DNA from: Bradyrhizobium cajani
GTDB taxonomy: Bacteria; Pseudomonadota; Alphaproteobacteria; Rhizobiales; Xanthobacteraceae
DNA length: 64,000 nucleotides
Direction of reading: 5' to 3'
Assembly: GCF_009759665.1 (NCBI RefSeq)
Contig: NZ_WQNE01000035.1
Coordinates: 21,263-85,262 of the forward strand
This document shows positions 26,671-35,281 of this stretch, one piece after another; within the stretch, counting starts at the first letter, position 1; every line of letters starts with the position of its first letter. The notes under the pieces were generated by a model. It was given only the letters and a program-made list of their open reading frames with translations. It was not told where the DNA came from and searched no databases. Made by a program: the position numbers and the translations under genes.

Positions 26671-27426
26671 TTGAACGAACCCGGCCAGGCACCGCAAATT
26701 TCCGGACCATCGCAAGCCCCGCAAGGGCGAGTCTCGCGGATGTTGCTGCGATGGCTGATGCGCCCCGCACGCGTCGCAACCGTCAAAACGCTCTCGCCGC
26801 ACTTTCGGCTCGTCGGGCTCGAAGGCGACGCCCTCAAGGACGTCGCCTGGACGGCCGGCCAGAAGATCCAGGTCGCGATGGGCGCGGGCCTGAGCGCGCG
26901 CACTTACACGCCGATGTCATGGGACGCCGGCGGGGGCAGGACCCGGCTCCTTGCATTTGCGCATGGCGAGGGTCCGGGCAGCCGCTGGGCAAGCGCTTTG
27001 CGCGAGGGCGAGAGCTGTCAGTTCTTCGGGCCGCGCCGCTCGCTTGAGCTTGTTGGCCTTGAGGCGCCTGTCATCCTGTTCGGCGATGAAACCTCGTTTG
27101 GCCTGGCGGCGGCGTTGCGAGACAGTCTGCAAGCCGGCGGCGCGCTCCACATGTTCGAAACCACCGACGTGGCGGAGTCGCAGCGGGTGCTGGATGCCGT
27201 CAATCTCGGTGCGGCGAGATTGATCCCACGTAGCGCCGATGACGCTCATCTCGCCGCCGTCGAGGCCGAGATGCTGCGTCTGGCCGCAAACGGTGCGCAG
27301 TTCGTCCTGACAGGCAAGGCCTCCTCGATCCAGCGCATCAGCCGCGCCCTGAAAGCTGCGGGCGTCGCGTCGTCGCGGATGAGGACCAAAGCCTATTGGG
27401 CGCCCGGCAAGACCGGGCTGGATTAG
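26671..27426 (+). CDS. Siderophore-interacting-protein-type flavin reductase
   Basis: A TTG start at 26671 behind CCGGGAG gives 251 residues. The N-terminal FAD-binding barrel contains ARTYTPMSWD, the flavin-contacting RxYT-type motif, and GEGPGSRWASAL follows. The C-terminal half (VILFGDETSFGLAAAL and onwards) matches the NAD(P)H-binding part of the SIP family, whose members reduce ferric siderophores in the cytoplasm to release iron. It shares an operon with the O-methyltransferase and the AraC regulator. The TonB receptor gene about 5 kb away might be linked functionally, but nothing proves it. Confidence 0.78.
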   Translation: MNEPGQAPQISGPSQAPQGRVSRMLLRWLMRPARVATVKTLSPHFRLVGLEGDALKDVAWTAGQKIQVAMGAGLSARTYTPMSWDAGGGRTRLLAFAHGEGPGSRWASALREGESCQFFGPRRSLELVGLEAPVILFGDETSFGLAAALRDSLQAGGALHMFETTDVAESQRVLDAVNLGAARLIPRSADDAHLAAVEAEMLRLAANGAQFVLTGKASSIQRISRALKAAGVASSRMRTKAYWAPGKTGLD

Positions 27427-27499
27427 GGCGCGCTGTCTTCTCGCGCGGACAAGACGTCGCGCCTCGTTCAAAATGAGACGGGTTGGTAAGTTCTGAGAC

Positions 27500-27530
27500 G
27501 AGCCGGCATGACAGTCGCGTTCGCCGGCTC
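27500..27530. terminator. Stem-loop GAGCCGGC/GCCGGCTC after the flavoreductase gene
   Basis: An 8-bp perfect inverted repeat with a 15-base loop lies 74 bases beyond the flavoreductase stop codon and 110 bases before the Bug-protein gene. There is no T-run, so it could be a weak terminator or an operator. A TGAGACG direct repeat near 27473 and 27494 lies just before it. The remaining part of 27427-27641 shows nothing recognisable. Confidence 0.35.
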
Positions 27531-27641
27531 ACTACGGTCCAGGCGCAGAAAACCGCGGCCTGGCGCTCATCCCCGACGACTCTCGTCCCGGACGCTCCCT
27601 CGGCCCGCACAACAAGACACGGTCGGGAGATTCAGTCCGAG

Positions 27642-28682
27642 ATGGCACGGTTCGGTCGCAACAAGATCACGGACATCGCTCAGCAGCAGAGCGAGCGATT
27701 TCAGCCCGACCGCAGGTCGCTGCTCGCGCTCGGCGCAGGCGCGGTCCTCGCCGCTACGGGCCTGCGTCCGGCGCAGGCGCAGGACTATCCCACCCGGCCG
27801 GTTCAAGTGCTCGTGCCCTTTGCCGGCGGCAGCGCCAGCGACGTCATCACCCGCATCCTGCTCAACCGCATGGCGACCTCGCTCGGGCAGGCTTTTGTCG
27901 TCGACAATCGCCCCGGCGCCGGCGGCAATATCGGCACCGCGGCGGCCGCGCATGCGGCGCCGGACGGTTACACGCTGCTGATGAGCACCTCCGGCCCACT
28001 GGCTGCGAACAAGTCGCTGTACAAGGAGCTCCCCTACGATCCGCTGAAGGATCTCGCCCCGATCGGCCTGTTCGCCACGCTGCCGAATGTCGTCGTGATC
28101 AATTCGAGACTGCCGCCGAAATCGCTGCGTGAGCTGATCGATTACGCCAAGGCGCATCCTCGGGAGCTGAATTACGGGACGGTCGGCGTCGGCTCGTCGC
28201 AGCACCTCGCGGCCGCCTATTTCGAGCAACTCACCGGCACCGAGATCACGCACGTGCCCTACCGCAACATCGCCGCCTACACGCCGGACTTCATCGCGGG
28301 CCAAGTCCCGCTCGGCTTCCAGCTCCTGCCGAACGTGATCGGCCTGATCAAGAGCGGCGATGCGCGCCCGCTCGCGGTCGCCAGCGACAAGCGCATGACG
28401 GCGTTGCCGGACGTTCCCACCGCGGCCGAGGCCGGCCTTCCGAACTATGAGAGCGCCGCCTGGCTCGCTCTGCTCGCGCCCGCGAGCACCGGCAAGGCCG
28501 TGATCGACAAGCTCTATGCCGCGATGGTGGAAGCCGTGAACGATCAGAAGGTGCGCGCCCTCTTCGTCGAGCAGGGCGCCGAGCCGCTCGTGCTCGACCC
28601 GCAGGCCCTGAGAGATTTCATGAGCGCTGAAACCACCAAATGGGCCGGGATCATCAAGAAGATCGGCATCGAGCCGATGTGA
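27642..28682 (+). CDS. Tripartite tricarboxylate transporter (Bug/TctC) family substrate-binding protein
   Basis: ATG 27642 gives 346 residues. The N-terminus contains DRRSLLALGAGAVLAATG ending in AQAQD, a signal peptide that may use the Tat route, cleaved near residue 45. The mature protein starts with the Bug hallmark YPTRPVQVLVPFAGGSASD and continues with VDNRPGAGGNIGT and PDGYTLLM. Bug proteins bind carboxylated organic ligands in the periplasm. No TctA or TctB membrane genes are adjacent, so it is an orphan, as is common in Bradyrhizobium and Bordetella. Confidence 0.9.
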   Translation: MARFGRNKITDIAQQQSERFQPDRRSLLALGAGAVLAATGLRPAQAQDYPTRPVQVLVPFAGGSASDVITRILLNRMATSLGQAFVVDNRPGAGGNIGTAAAAHAAPDGYTLLMSTSGPLAANKSLYKELPYDPLKDLAPIGLFATLPNVVVINSRLPPKSLRELIDYAKAHPRELNYGTVGVGSSQHLAAAYFEQLTGTEITHVPYRNIAAYTPDFIAGQVPLGFQLLPNVIGLIKSGDARPLAVASDKRMTALPDVPTAAEAGLPNYESAAWLALLAPASTGKAVIDKLYAAMVEAVNDQKVRALFVEQGAEPLVLDPQALRDFMSAETTKWAGIIKKIGIEPM

Positions 28683-28693
28683 CGGCGCGCGCG

Positions 28694-30103
28694 TCAATTG
28701 GCGAAGGACAGACGCAGGCGGCGCCAGCCGATGACGATGCCGGTAACGGAGAACGCCAGCCCGAGGCCGCAGAGGCCGACGATCAGGCCGTCACGCAGCG
28801 ATGGATGTGCCATCAAAAAGGGAAAGTCGAGCCTGTGCAGCGCGCTGTAGAGCCAGCGATAGGCGCGCCGCGACGCATCGAGCCGCTGGAGTACGCTGCC
28901 ATCCGCGCCGTCGACGTCGAACCAGACGTCACCACATTTCGCGCGATAGACCGGCGCACCGGGAACGATGGATTGCGCGGAATAGTCGTCGTTGTCCGCG
29001 ATGACGTCGGGTGCATCACAGCTCGTCACGAAGCGCGCCACAAAAGCCCGAACCTCGCCTGCACCGAGGAAGCCAGTCTTGCGATCGTCGCCGCCCTTGC
29101 CGCCCCCAAGCAGGACCTGCCTGTCGGGTGCGATCCTGTCGCGGCGATAGATATTGCCGAAGGCGAACCATTCGACCTCGCGTGCGAGGGACGGTAGCGG
29201 CTCACGATTGATCGACGCGGCGGCGGTCCAGTCCGGTACGGCGCCTGCCGCGTCGGCCTCGCCTTCGGTCAGCTGCCCGCGCGAAAACAACCGGCCGTGA
29301 TCCATGGAAAGCCAGCCGCTGAAGATCCATGTCAGTACGAACATTGTCGTGGCGAGGCCAACGACGTGATGCAGGGCATGCCATCCACGATAGGGCAGCC
29401 TGATCCGCGTGACGCCAAGTATCGCGCCAAGGACAGCGGTGACCAGCGCCAGCAGCGAGAGGGTCCAGACCACGCGGTCCCACAGCAGCCAATTGCTGCG
29501 AAGGACGGTCGGATAGATCCAATGCAGGACGCTGCCGGCGAGATTCCATCCACGCTCGCTGCGCGTCGTGTCCAGCACGACCTCGCCGGTGCTGGACGAG
29601 ACATAGACCTCGGTGCCGGTGGCGTCGCCAAGCGCCAAGCGGAACAGCGGCCGGTGGCGGTCAAACCCGTTCGGCACGCTCCATTGGTCATGATCCTCGT
29701 GTACGACGACGGCCGCGCGCGTTGCGTCGAGCCCGCGCCGGCGGGCATGGTCGCGTGCGATCGCCAGCGCGACATCGGACACGGTGACCGCGGCATCCGC
29801 TCCATCGGTGGCGCGGACGGCGCGCAGGCGCGAGGGCCCCGAGACGATGTAGACCGGCCCGTCGCCGCGTCGAATGAGGCGGACGCGGCTGGCATCGAGG
29901 ACCCCGCTGGCTGCGACGGCGTCAGCGACAGCAATCGCCGCCGGCGTACCATCGAGGGGCGCGAGGCCGGCGACACGTTCCGCTTCCGTCAGCGACGGAA
30001 ATGGAACGAAATGCATCACGATTCCGCTCGCGAACCACATCGCGAACAGGAGACAGAACGCGATCCCGAGCCAGCGATGCAGCAGGATGATCGCGCCCAT
30101 CAT
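28694..30103 (-). CDS. PepSY-type inner-membrane protein (FoxB/PiuB-like reductase candidate)
   Basis: This 469-residue protein starts 12 bases after the TonB receptor gene. It has four membrane segments, at about 5-33, 200-222, 235-256 and 438-460, with histidines near several of them (LLHRWLGIAF, GIVMHFVPF, SVLHWIYP, WHALHHVVGLA, LHRLDFPF). A large periplasmic loop with a PepSY-like segment lies after the first one. This is the layout of PepSY_TM proteins such as FoxB and PiuB, which sit beside TonB receptors and in studied cases reduce the imported ferric chelate. Here the operon is headed by a cobalamin riboswitch, so the substrate may instead be a corrinoid or cobalt complex. The function is inferred. 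Confidence 0.8.
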   Translation of the reverse strand: MMGAIILLHRWLGIAFCLLFAMWFASGIVMHFVPFPSLTEAERVAGLAPLDGTPAAIAVADAVAASGVLDASRVRLIRRGDGPVYIVSGPSRLRAVRATDGADAAVTVSDVALAIARDHARRRGLDATRAAVVVHEDHDQWSVPNGFDRHRPLFRLALGDATGTEVYVSSSTGEVVLDTTRSERGWNLAGSVLHWIYPTVLRSNWLLWDRVVWTLSLLALVTAVLGAILGVTRIRLPYRGWHALHHVVGLATTMFVLTWIFSGWLSMDHGRLFSRGQLTEGEADAAGAVPDWTAAASINREPLPSLAREVEWFAFGNIYRRDRIAPDRQVLLGGGKGGDDRKTGFLGAGEVRAFVARFVTSCDAPDVIADNDDYSAQSIVPGAPVYRAKCGDVWFDVDGADGSVLQRLDASRRAYRWLYSALHRLDFPFLMAHPSLRDGLIVGLCGLGLAFSVTGIVIGWRRLRLSFAN

Positions 30104-30115
30104 GCGTTCAGCGCC

Positions 30116-32470
30116 CTACCATTTGAATGCCGCCGAGATCTCGTAGGTGCGCGGCGCGCCGAGCAGGATCTGATCGGGATAGAACGGATCGCCCCAGATC
30201 GCGTAGCGCTTGTCAGTGATGTTGCGCACGCGGAAGGTCAGGCGCGCCTGGTTGACCGCGTTGAACACTGTCTTCGGGATGTCGACGAAGGCATAGACGT
30301 CGGCCACGGTGTAGGCCTTCAGCGTCACCACGTTGGCATCGGTGTTGTAGCGATCGCCGACATGGCGGCCGGTGATGCCGAGCTCCACCGGCCAGGGTGT
30401 GAAGAACCGATACGAGGCGCCAGCATTTGCGACGATGCGCGGCACGTTCGGCGGCGTGTTGCCCGAGAACGAGCCGCCGGCGAAATTGTAGTCGGCATAG
30501 CGCGTATCGACATAGGCGATGTTGCCCCACAGCCGCAAAGGCTCGATCGGGCGCACCGCGGCGGCGAGTTCGACGCCCTTCGATTCCTGTCGCCCGGCAA
30601 TGTTGAGCTGCATGCCGCCGGCCGCGGCATAGACGTTCTTGCGCAGGATGTCGTAGGCCGAGAACGACCATTCCGCCCTGTTGTCCCAGAACAGGTGCTT
30701 GACGCCGGTTTCATAGGTGCGCGCGGTGGTCAGGTCGAGCGGCTGAGTCGGCCCGAGCAGGAAGATGTTGTTGGCTGCGATATCGGCACCAGTGGCGTAC
30801 TGGCTGAAGAAGGTCAGGCCGGGTACGGCGTCCCAAGTGTAGCCGATACGGCCCGTCACCGGTGCCCAGTCCTTCGTGAACGGGAAGCCTGCTTTCTCCA
30901 GGCCGTTCTTGTCGGTCGAATTACGGTCGAGCCCGATATGCTCGACGCGCAGGCCGCCGACCAGCGCGAAGGTCCGCGTCAGCTTCAGCCGGTCCTCGAA
31001 CGACAGCGCCTCGTTGTCGATGCGCGCGGTCTGCTGCTGTGTCGTGAGCAGGCCGTAAAAGCCGCGGTTCGGATCGACCAGCGAAACGGAGTCGCCGGGG
31101 AAGTTCGCCGCGCCCGGCCTGACGAAATCGAGATAGCTTGACGACAGCGTCGTGACCAGCCGGTTGTCGAAACCTGCGATATTCGTGTCCCAGATCAGGT
31201 CGGTGATGTTGCCGACCAGGCGCTGGCTGTGTGCAACATAGAAACGCTCACGATCGACCAGGTTCGTTGTGGAATTGAACGCCTCGATCTCGTTGTTGAA
31301 CCAGGTGCGCTCGGCGCCATAGCCATAGGCCTGGCTCTTCAGCGTCAGGTCGGGCGCAAGCTTCAGCTCGAAGCCGCCGCGCAGCCAGACTTCCTGCGCG
31401 ACGTTGCGATTGTCGAGGACGTTGTAGTTGGTGTTGAAGGTGCGGTCGTCGATGGTGACCGCACCGAGATTGGTTCCGTTGTAGTTGGAGACGTAATTGC
31501 CGGACACGATGCCGCTCGTCGCATGCGAGCCGCTGAAGGCGACCGGCACCAGCGGCGCGCCCCAATAGGCCTTCGAGCGATCCTCGCGGTACTCGATCGC
31601 GCCCCAGACCTTGAGACTGTCGGAGATGCGGTAGTTGAGCTGGCCGGAGACGTCGAACGTCTTGGTATTGGTGTCGTCGGCAAAGCCATTGAGCGAGGCG
31701 CGGCTGATGTCGAAGCGATAGTCGAGGCCCTGCACGTTGGTGCTGCCGCCCGAGCCGTAGTGCGCGCGGAACGAGTTGAGCGAATCCCAGGAGAAATCCG
31801 CCTCGTTCCGGATCAGTCCGGTGTGCGGCTGCTTGGTGACGAAGTTGATCGCGCCACCGGCGGCGCCCTCGCCTGACATCAGCGAGGCCGGACCTTTCAG
31901 GAACTCCACGGCCTCCAGATTGGCCGTGTCCACGATCCGCGACGTCATGTTCTGCGGGCCGATCTTGATGCCGTTGTAGAGCGTGTTGATCTGGCTGTTG
32001 GTGAAGCCGCGCATGGAGAAGGCCGCGGGCTCGGCCGGGTTGTCGCCGGAGGTGACGCCGACCGCGCCCTGCGCCGCCTCGGACACGGTGCGATAGCCCT
32101 GCTCCCGCATGGTCTCGGCCGAGATCACCTCCACGGTCGCGGGTGTTTCCCGCACCGTCAGGCCGAGCCGCGAGGCGCTTTCCGCAACCACATTGGTGTT
32201 GAGGGGCGTTTGTGCCGTGGCGGTCGGCACGACAGGCCTGGGCGCTGCGGATACAGTCGCTGGCCTGCGCGCTGCCGCACGGCGTGCGCCCTGCGCCTCC
32301 CGGCCGGCCGGCCTCGCCTGCTTGCGCGATTGAGCCGGCGACACCTCGACGGGCGGCAGGGGTTCGCGGGCCTGCTGCGCGACGGCGGCAGGCACGACGA
32401 CAACGAACGACGCGAGCACAGCGGAAGCGAGCAGGAAGCGTTGCTGTCGTAGAATACGGGTGGAAGACAC
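30116..32470 (-). CDS. TonB-dependent outer-membrane receptor under a cobalamin riboswitch (siderophore-receptor type)
   Basis: A 784-residue receptor with a signal peptide of about 31 residues, a Pro/Ala/Arg-rich linker to about residue 90, a plug domain and a 22-strand-type barrel ending in YEISAAFKW. The plug has ETPATVEVISAETMREQGYR, FSMRGFTNSQINTLYNGI and LEAVEFLKGPASLMSGEGAAGGAINFV (shown here by its ends), the signatures of the FhuA/FpvA-like siderophore class rather than classic BtuB. The cobalamin riboswitch at 32602-32775 lies in its leader, so expression should fall when B12 is plentiful. This makes cobalamin, cobinamide or a cobalt chelate the likely cargo. No BtuCDF genes are in the window. 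Confidence 0.88.
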   Translation of the reverse strand: MSSTRILRQQRFLLASAVLASFVVVVPAAVAQQAREPLPPVEVSPAQSRKQARPAGREAQGARRAAARRPATVSAAPRPVVPTATAQTPLNTNVVAESASRLGLTVRETPATVEVISAETMREQGYRTVSEAAQGAVGVTSGDNPAEPAAFSMRGFTNSQINTLYNGIKIGPQNMTSRIVDTANLEAVEFLKGPASLMSGEGAAGGAINFVTKQPHTGLIRNEADFSWDSLNSFRAHYGSGGSTNVQGLDYRFDISRASLNGFADDTNTKTFDVSGQLNYRISDSLKVWGAIEYREDRSKAYWGAPLVPVAFSGSHATSGIVSGNYVSNYNGTNLGAVTIDDRTFNTNYNVLDNRNVAQEVWLRGGFELKLAPDLTLKSQAYGYGAERTWFNNEIEAFNSTTNLVDRERFYVAHSQRLVGNITDLIWDTNIAGFDNRLVTTLSSSYLDFVRPGAANFPGDSVSLVDPNRGFYGLLTTQQQTARIDNEALSFEDRLKLTRTFALVGGLRVEHIGLDRNSTDKNGLEKAGFPFTKDWAPVTGRIGYTWDAVPGLTFFSQYATGADIAANNIFLLGPTQPLDLTTARTYETGVKHLFWDNRAEWSFSAYDILRKNVYAAAGGMQLNIAGRQESKGVELAAAVRPIEPLRLWGNIAYVDTRYADYNFAGGSFSGNTPPNVPRIVANAGASYRFFTPWPVELGITGRHVGDRYNTDANVVTLKAYTVADVYAFVDIPKTVFNAVNQARLTFRVRNITDKRYAIWGDPFYPDQILLGAPRTYEISAAFKW

Positions 32471-32601
32471 GGTTTTGGACCTCGGTATGACGTCAGTGGC
32501 ACGTCACAGCGAACGAGGTCCCACCTTTTGGCCTTCGAGGCCGTCCGATGAAGCCGAATGTCTGTACTCCCCGACCGACATCTTCGCGTGTGACCACGGC
32601 T

Positions 32602-32775
32602 GACGGCAGGTCTCCTGGCTCGCGGGTCGTGACCGCTTCGTCGCCTTCCCGGGGACCGAGGACCCAGTGGCTTCTGACGAAGGATTCACCGCTTACAGTT
32701 GCGGGGGCAGCCGCGGCATTGGGGACAATGTCCCCGCACCGCATTCCCTTTTCATCCCCTCTCGGGGAAACCGTC
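32602..32775 (-). promoter_or_regulatory. Cobalamin riboswitch 1, controls the TonB receptor-PepSY operon
   Basis: Read on the minus strand, the element has P1 GACGG (32775-32771) pairing with CCGTC (32606-32602), then AGGGGATGAAAAGGGAAT, the conserved GCCCCCGCAACTGTAAGCGG box near 32708-32689, GAAGCCACTGGG, CCCGGGAAGGCG and the 3' GCCAGGAGACCTGCC. These are the core elements of the B12-sensing aptamer in the canonical order. It ends about 130 bases before the receptor start, with room for an expression platform. The phosphatase gene on the other strand starts at 32864, so the minus-strand promoter must lie close to or beyond 32775. Confidence 0.95.
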
Positions 32776-32863
32776 GCTGGCCATCTAGGATTACCATCAA
32801 GACAGAGTCAATGTGCAAGCTGCGGCGTTCGTGCCACAACGACCAATTTCCTTGGAGATGAGC

Positions 32864-33436
32864 ATGGAAGGCGAGACCTTCCTCTGGCTGATACGGCATG
32901 CGCCCGTCGACGGCGTCAAAGGGACGATCCATGCGCCCGACGCGCCGGCCGATCTCGGGGATCACGCACAACTGGAGGCGCTGCGGCAGTCTCTGCCGCG
33001 GGATGCCGCGAGCTACGCAAGTCCGTCGCGCCGCACGGTCGAGACCGCGCGGGCGCTGGGGCTCGACCCAATGCTCGTGAGCGAATTCCGCGAGCAGGAT
33101 TTCGGCGACTGGACCGGCCATCGGCACGACGAGCTCGCCGCGACCGGCGGCGAGGGTTACGCGCAGTTCTGGAGCGACCCGGCACATGGACGGCCACCGG
33201 GCGGCGAAAGTTTTGAGGACCAGGTCGCTCGCGTCCGGGCGGGGCTCTCGCGGATCGGCGCTGGCTCCGCAGCGCTGGTCGTGCATTCCGGCACCATCCG
33301 CGCCGCGCTCTGCATCGCGCTGGACCTTACACCGGAAGCTGCGCTGCGCTTCGTGATCGACCCGCTGTCGCTCACCCGGATCGATCGCCTTGCCACCGGC
33401 TGGCGCGTCGTGACCGTCAACCAGCGGGTCCGCTAG
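32864..33436 (+). CDS. Histidine phosphatase family protein, CobC-type alpha-ribazole phosphatase candidate
   Basis: GGAG at 32854-32857 with six-base spacing selects ATG 32864 over the ATG at 32858. The 190-residue protein starts with the phosphohistidine motif LIRHAPVDG; RHAPV is the form usual in CobC-like alpha-ribazole-5'-phosphate phosphatases. Further family residues are PSRRTVETARALG, EQDFGDWTGHRHDE, and the second catalytic histidine in LVVHSGTIRAAL. It would dephosphorylate alpha-ribazole phosphate or cobalamin 5'-phosphate, the last step of nucleotide-loop assembly. Its end overlaps that of the convergent cobT gene by 20 bases. Confidence 0.85.
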   Translation: MEGETFLWLIRHAPVDGVKGTIHAPDAPADLGDHAQLEALRQSLPRDAASYASPSRRTVETARALGLDPMLVSEFREQDFGDWTGHRHDELAATGGEGYAQFWSDPAHGRPPGGESFEDQVARVRAGLSRIGAGSAALVVHSGTIRAALCIALDLTPEAALRFVIDPLSLTRIDRLATGWRVVTVNQRVR

Positions 33437-34481
33437 GGCGATCCGGTACATTGGCCTGCGCGAAGGTCGCCATGCCGTTGTGGAGCGCGCAGGCCGACCG
33501 AACCAGCGGCAGCGCGATGGCGGCGCCCGATCCCTCCCCGAGCCTGAGATCGAGGCTGATCAGCGGCTGCACGTTCAGCGCGCGCAGCACCAGCCGATGT
33601 CCCTGCTCCGCCGATTGATGCGACGGCAACAGGAACGGCTGGCAGGACGGATTGAGCCGCACCGCCGCTAGCGCCGCGACCGACACGATGAAGCCGTCGA
33701 TCAACACGGGAATGCGGCGCTGCGCGGCCGCAATGATGGCGCCGCAGATCGCCGCGATCTCGAGGCCGCCGACTGCGCGCAGGATGTTTTCGGGCGAAGC
33801 TCCAGCGACGCCATGACGCGCGACCGCAGCATCGATCACGCGCGCCTTGTGCGCGCGGCCGGCGGCGTCGATGCCGGTGCCGCTGCCGGCGATCTCCTCG
33901 GCGCTCATGCCGAGCAGGCTCGCCGCTATCGCAGCCGATGTCGTGGTGTTGCCGATGCCCATCTCGCCGAAGATCAGGAGATCGGGCTGATGGGCCTCCG
34001 CGCGCGCGACTGCGCGCCGCCCGGTTTCGAAAGCGAATGCCAGCTCCTCAGGCGTGAGTGCAGCCTCGACGCTGAAATCGCGCGTGCCATTGCGCGGCTT
34101 GTCGGTGACGATTCCCGGCATCTCCTGCTCAGCCAGCGAGCCGGCGTCGACGACTTCCAGGCTCGAACCCAGCTCGCGCGCCAGCACCGAGATCGCGGCA
34201 CCGCCGGAGGCAAAATTCGCCATCATCGCGATGGTCACGGCTTGCGGATAAGCCGAGACGCCCTGCGCGACGATGCCGTGATCGCCGGCAAAGATGATGA
34301 TCGGCACGCGCGCGGCGCGCGGCTGTTCGGTCGCTTGCAGGGCCGCGAGCTCGATTGCGAGCTGTTCCAGCCGGCCGAGCGCGCCGGTCGGTTTCGTCAG
34401 TTGCGCCTGCTGCGCGATCGCCGCCTCGCGATGGACGGCCGAGACCTCGGCGCACTTTTTATAGACCCAATCGGGGAGCAT
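33417..34481 (-). CDS. cobT: Nicotinate-nucleotide--dimethylbenzimidazole phosphoribosyltransferase
   Basis: The 354-residue protein (CobU in Pseudomonas denitrificans naming) transfers phosphoribose from nicotinate mononucleotide to 5,6-dimethylbenzimidazole, giving alpha-ribazole phosphate for the lower ligand. Landmarks are KPTGALGRLEQLA near the N-terminus, FAGDHGIVAQGVSAYPQAVT, GEMGIGNTTTSAAIAASLL, and the catalytic glutamate region LGEGSGAAIALPLVRSA near the C-terminus. It starts 10 bases after cobF. It follows cbiM and cobF in the operon under riboswitch 2. The dimethylbenzimidazole should come from BluB, encoded at 55030. Confidence 0.95.
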   Translation of the reverse strand: MLPDWVYKKCAEVSAVHREAAIAQQAQLTKPTGALGRLEQLAIELAALQATEQPRAARVPIIIFAGDHGIVAQGVSAYPQAVTIAMMANFASGGAAISVLARELGSSLEVVDAGSLAEQEMPGIVTDKPRNGTRDFSVEAALTPEELAFAFETGRRAVARAEAHQPDLLIFGEMGIGNTTTSAAIAASLLGMSAEEIAGSGTGIDAAGRAHKARVIDAAVARHGVAGASPENILRAVGGLEIAAICGAIIAAAQRRIPVLIDGFIVSVAALAAVRLNPSCQPFLLPSHQSAEQGHRLVLRALNVQPLISLDLRLGEGSGAAIALPLVRSACALHNGMATFAQANVPDRPSGPAG

Positions 34482-34491
34482 GCTGCCTCGC

Positions 34492-35241
34492 TTACGGCCG
34501 GCGCTTGAGAATGTAGCTGTCCATGATCCAGCCATGCCGCTCGCGCGCCTCCTGCCGCAGCGCGGCGATGCGCGCGCTCAGTTCGGCCAGCGCACCGGAC
34601 ATGATGATCTGATCGGGCATGCCGAGATAAGCGCCCCACCAGATGTGAAGACCGGACGGATCAAGCGACTGGAATGCGGTGCCACCGTCGAGCACCACCA
34701 CCACGGTATCGACGCCCTGCGGCCAGCCGCCCTCGCGCAAGCGGCGCCCGGTGGTGACCAGGAACGGCTCGCCGATGTCGTTGAGCGGCAGCGCATGCGC
34801 CGCGCACAGCGCCTGGATCGAGGTAATGCCGGGCACGACCTCGATCGTCGGCAAGGGATCGAGCCGGCGTGCAATGCGCAGCGAGGAATCGTAAAGCGAA
34901 GGATCGCCCCAGATCAGCAGCGCAACCTTGCCCTCACCTGCCAGATGGCTGGCGATCGTCTGCGACCAGGTCGCGGCCACCGCATCGTGCCAATCGTCCA
35001 CGCCCTTGCGATAGTCCGCTTCAGCGGCGTCGCGCACCGGAAGATCGAACTCGGCGATGCGCGTCGTGTCGCTGGTGAGGACGTCCGCGCAGATCGTTCG
35101 CCTGAGATCGGCAAGATCGGACTTAGCCGTCCCCTTGCGCGGGATCAGGATGAGATCGGCCGTGTTGATGGCACGGGTCGCGGCGCGCGTGAGCTGCTCG
35201 GGATCGCCGCAACCGATGCCTATCAGGGAGAGCGTGAGCAT
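34492..35241 (-). CDS. cobF: Precorrin-6A synthase (deacetylating)
   Basis: ATG 35241 opens a 249-residue protein beginning MLTLSLIGIGCGDPEQLTRA, the SAM-binding start typical of corrin methyltransferases. The CobF-specific NTADLILIPRKG follows. It methylates C-1 of precorrin-5 with loss of the acetyl group, yielding precorrin-6A, a step confined to the aerobic pathway. The gene lies between cbiM (40 bases upstream) and cobT, away from the main run of methyltransferase genes, under riboswitch 2. The open frame extends upstream, but without family sequence. Confidence 0.94.
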   Translation of the reverse strand: MLTLSLIGIGCGDPEQLTRAATRAINTADLILIPRKGTAKSDLADLRRTICADVLTSDTTRIAEFDLPVRDAAEADYRKGVDDWHDAVAATWSQTIASHLAGEGKVALLIWGDPSLYDSSLRIARRLDPLPTIEVVPGITSIQALCAAHALPLNDIGEPFLVTTGRRLREGGWPQGVDTVVVVLDGGTAFQSLDPSGLHIWWGAYLGMPDQIIMSGALAELSARIAALRQEARERHGWIMDSYILKRRP

Positions 35242-35281
35242 CGCGCGTGTGGGGCGGCCATGGCGGCCGCCCCTTGTCTCT

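Noticed and set aside
29297..31141. Plus-strand open frame of 614 codons opposite the PepSY and TonB genes
   Set aside because: It runs across two supported genes and has an Arg/Asp/Ala-rich translation without motifs.
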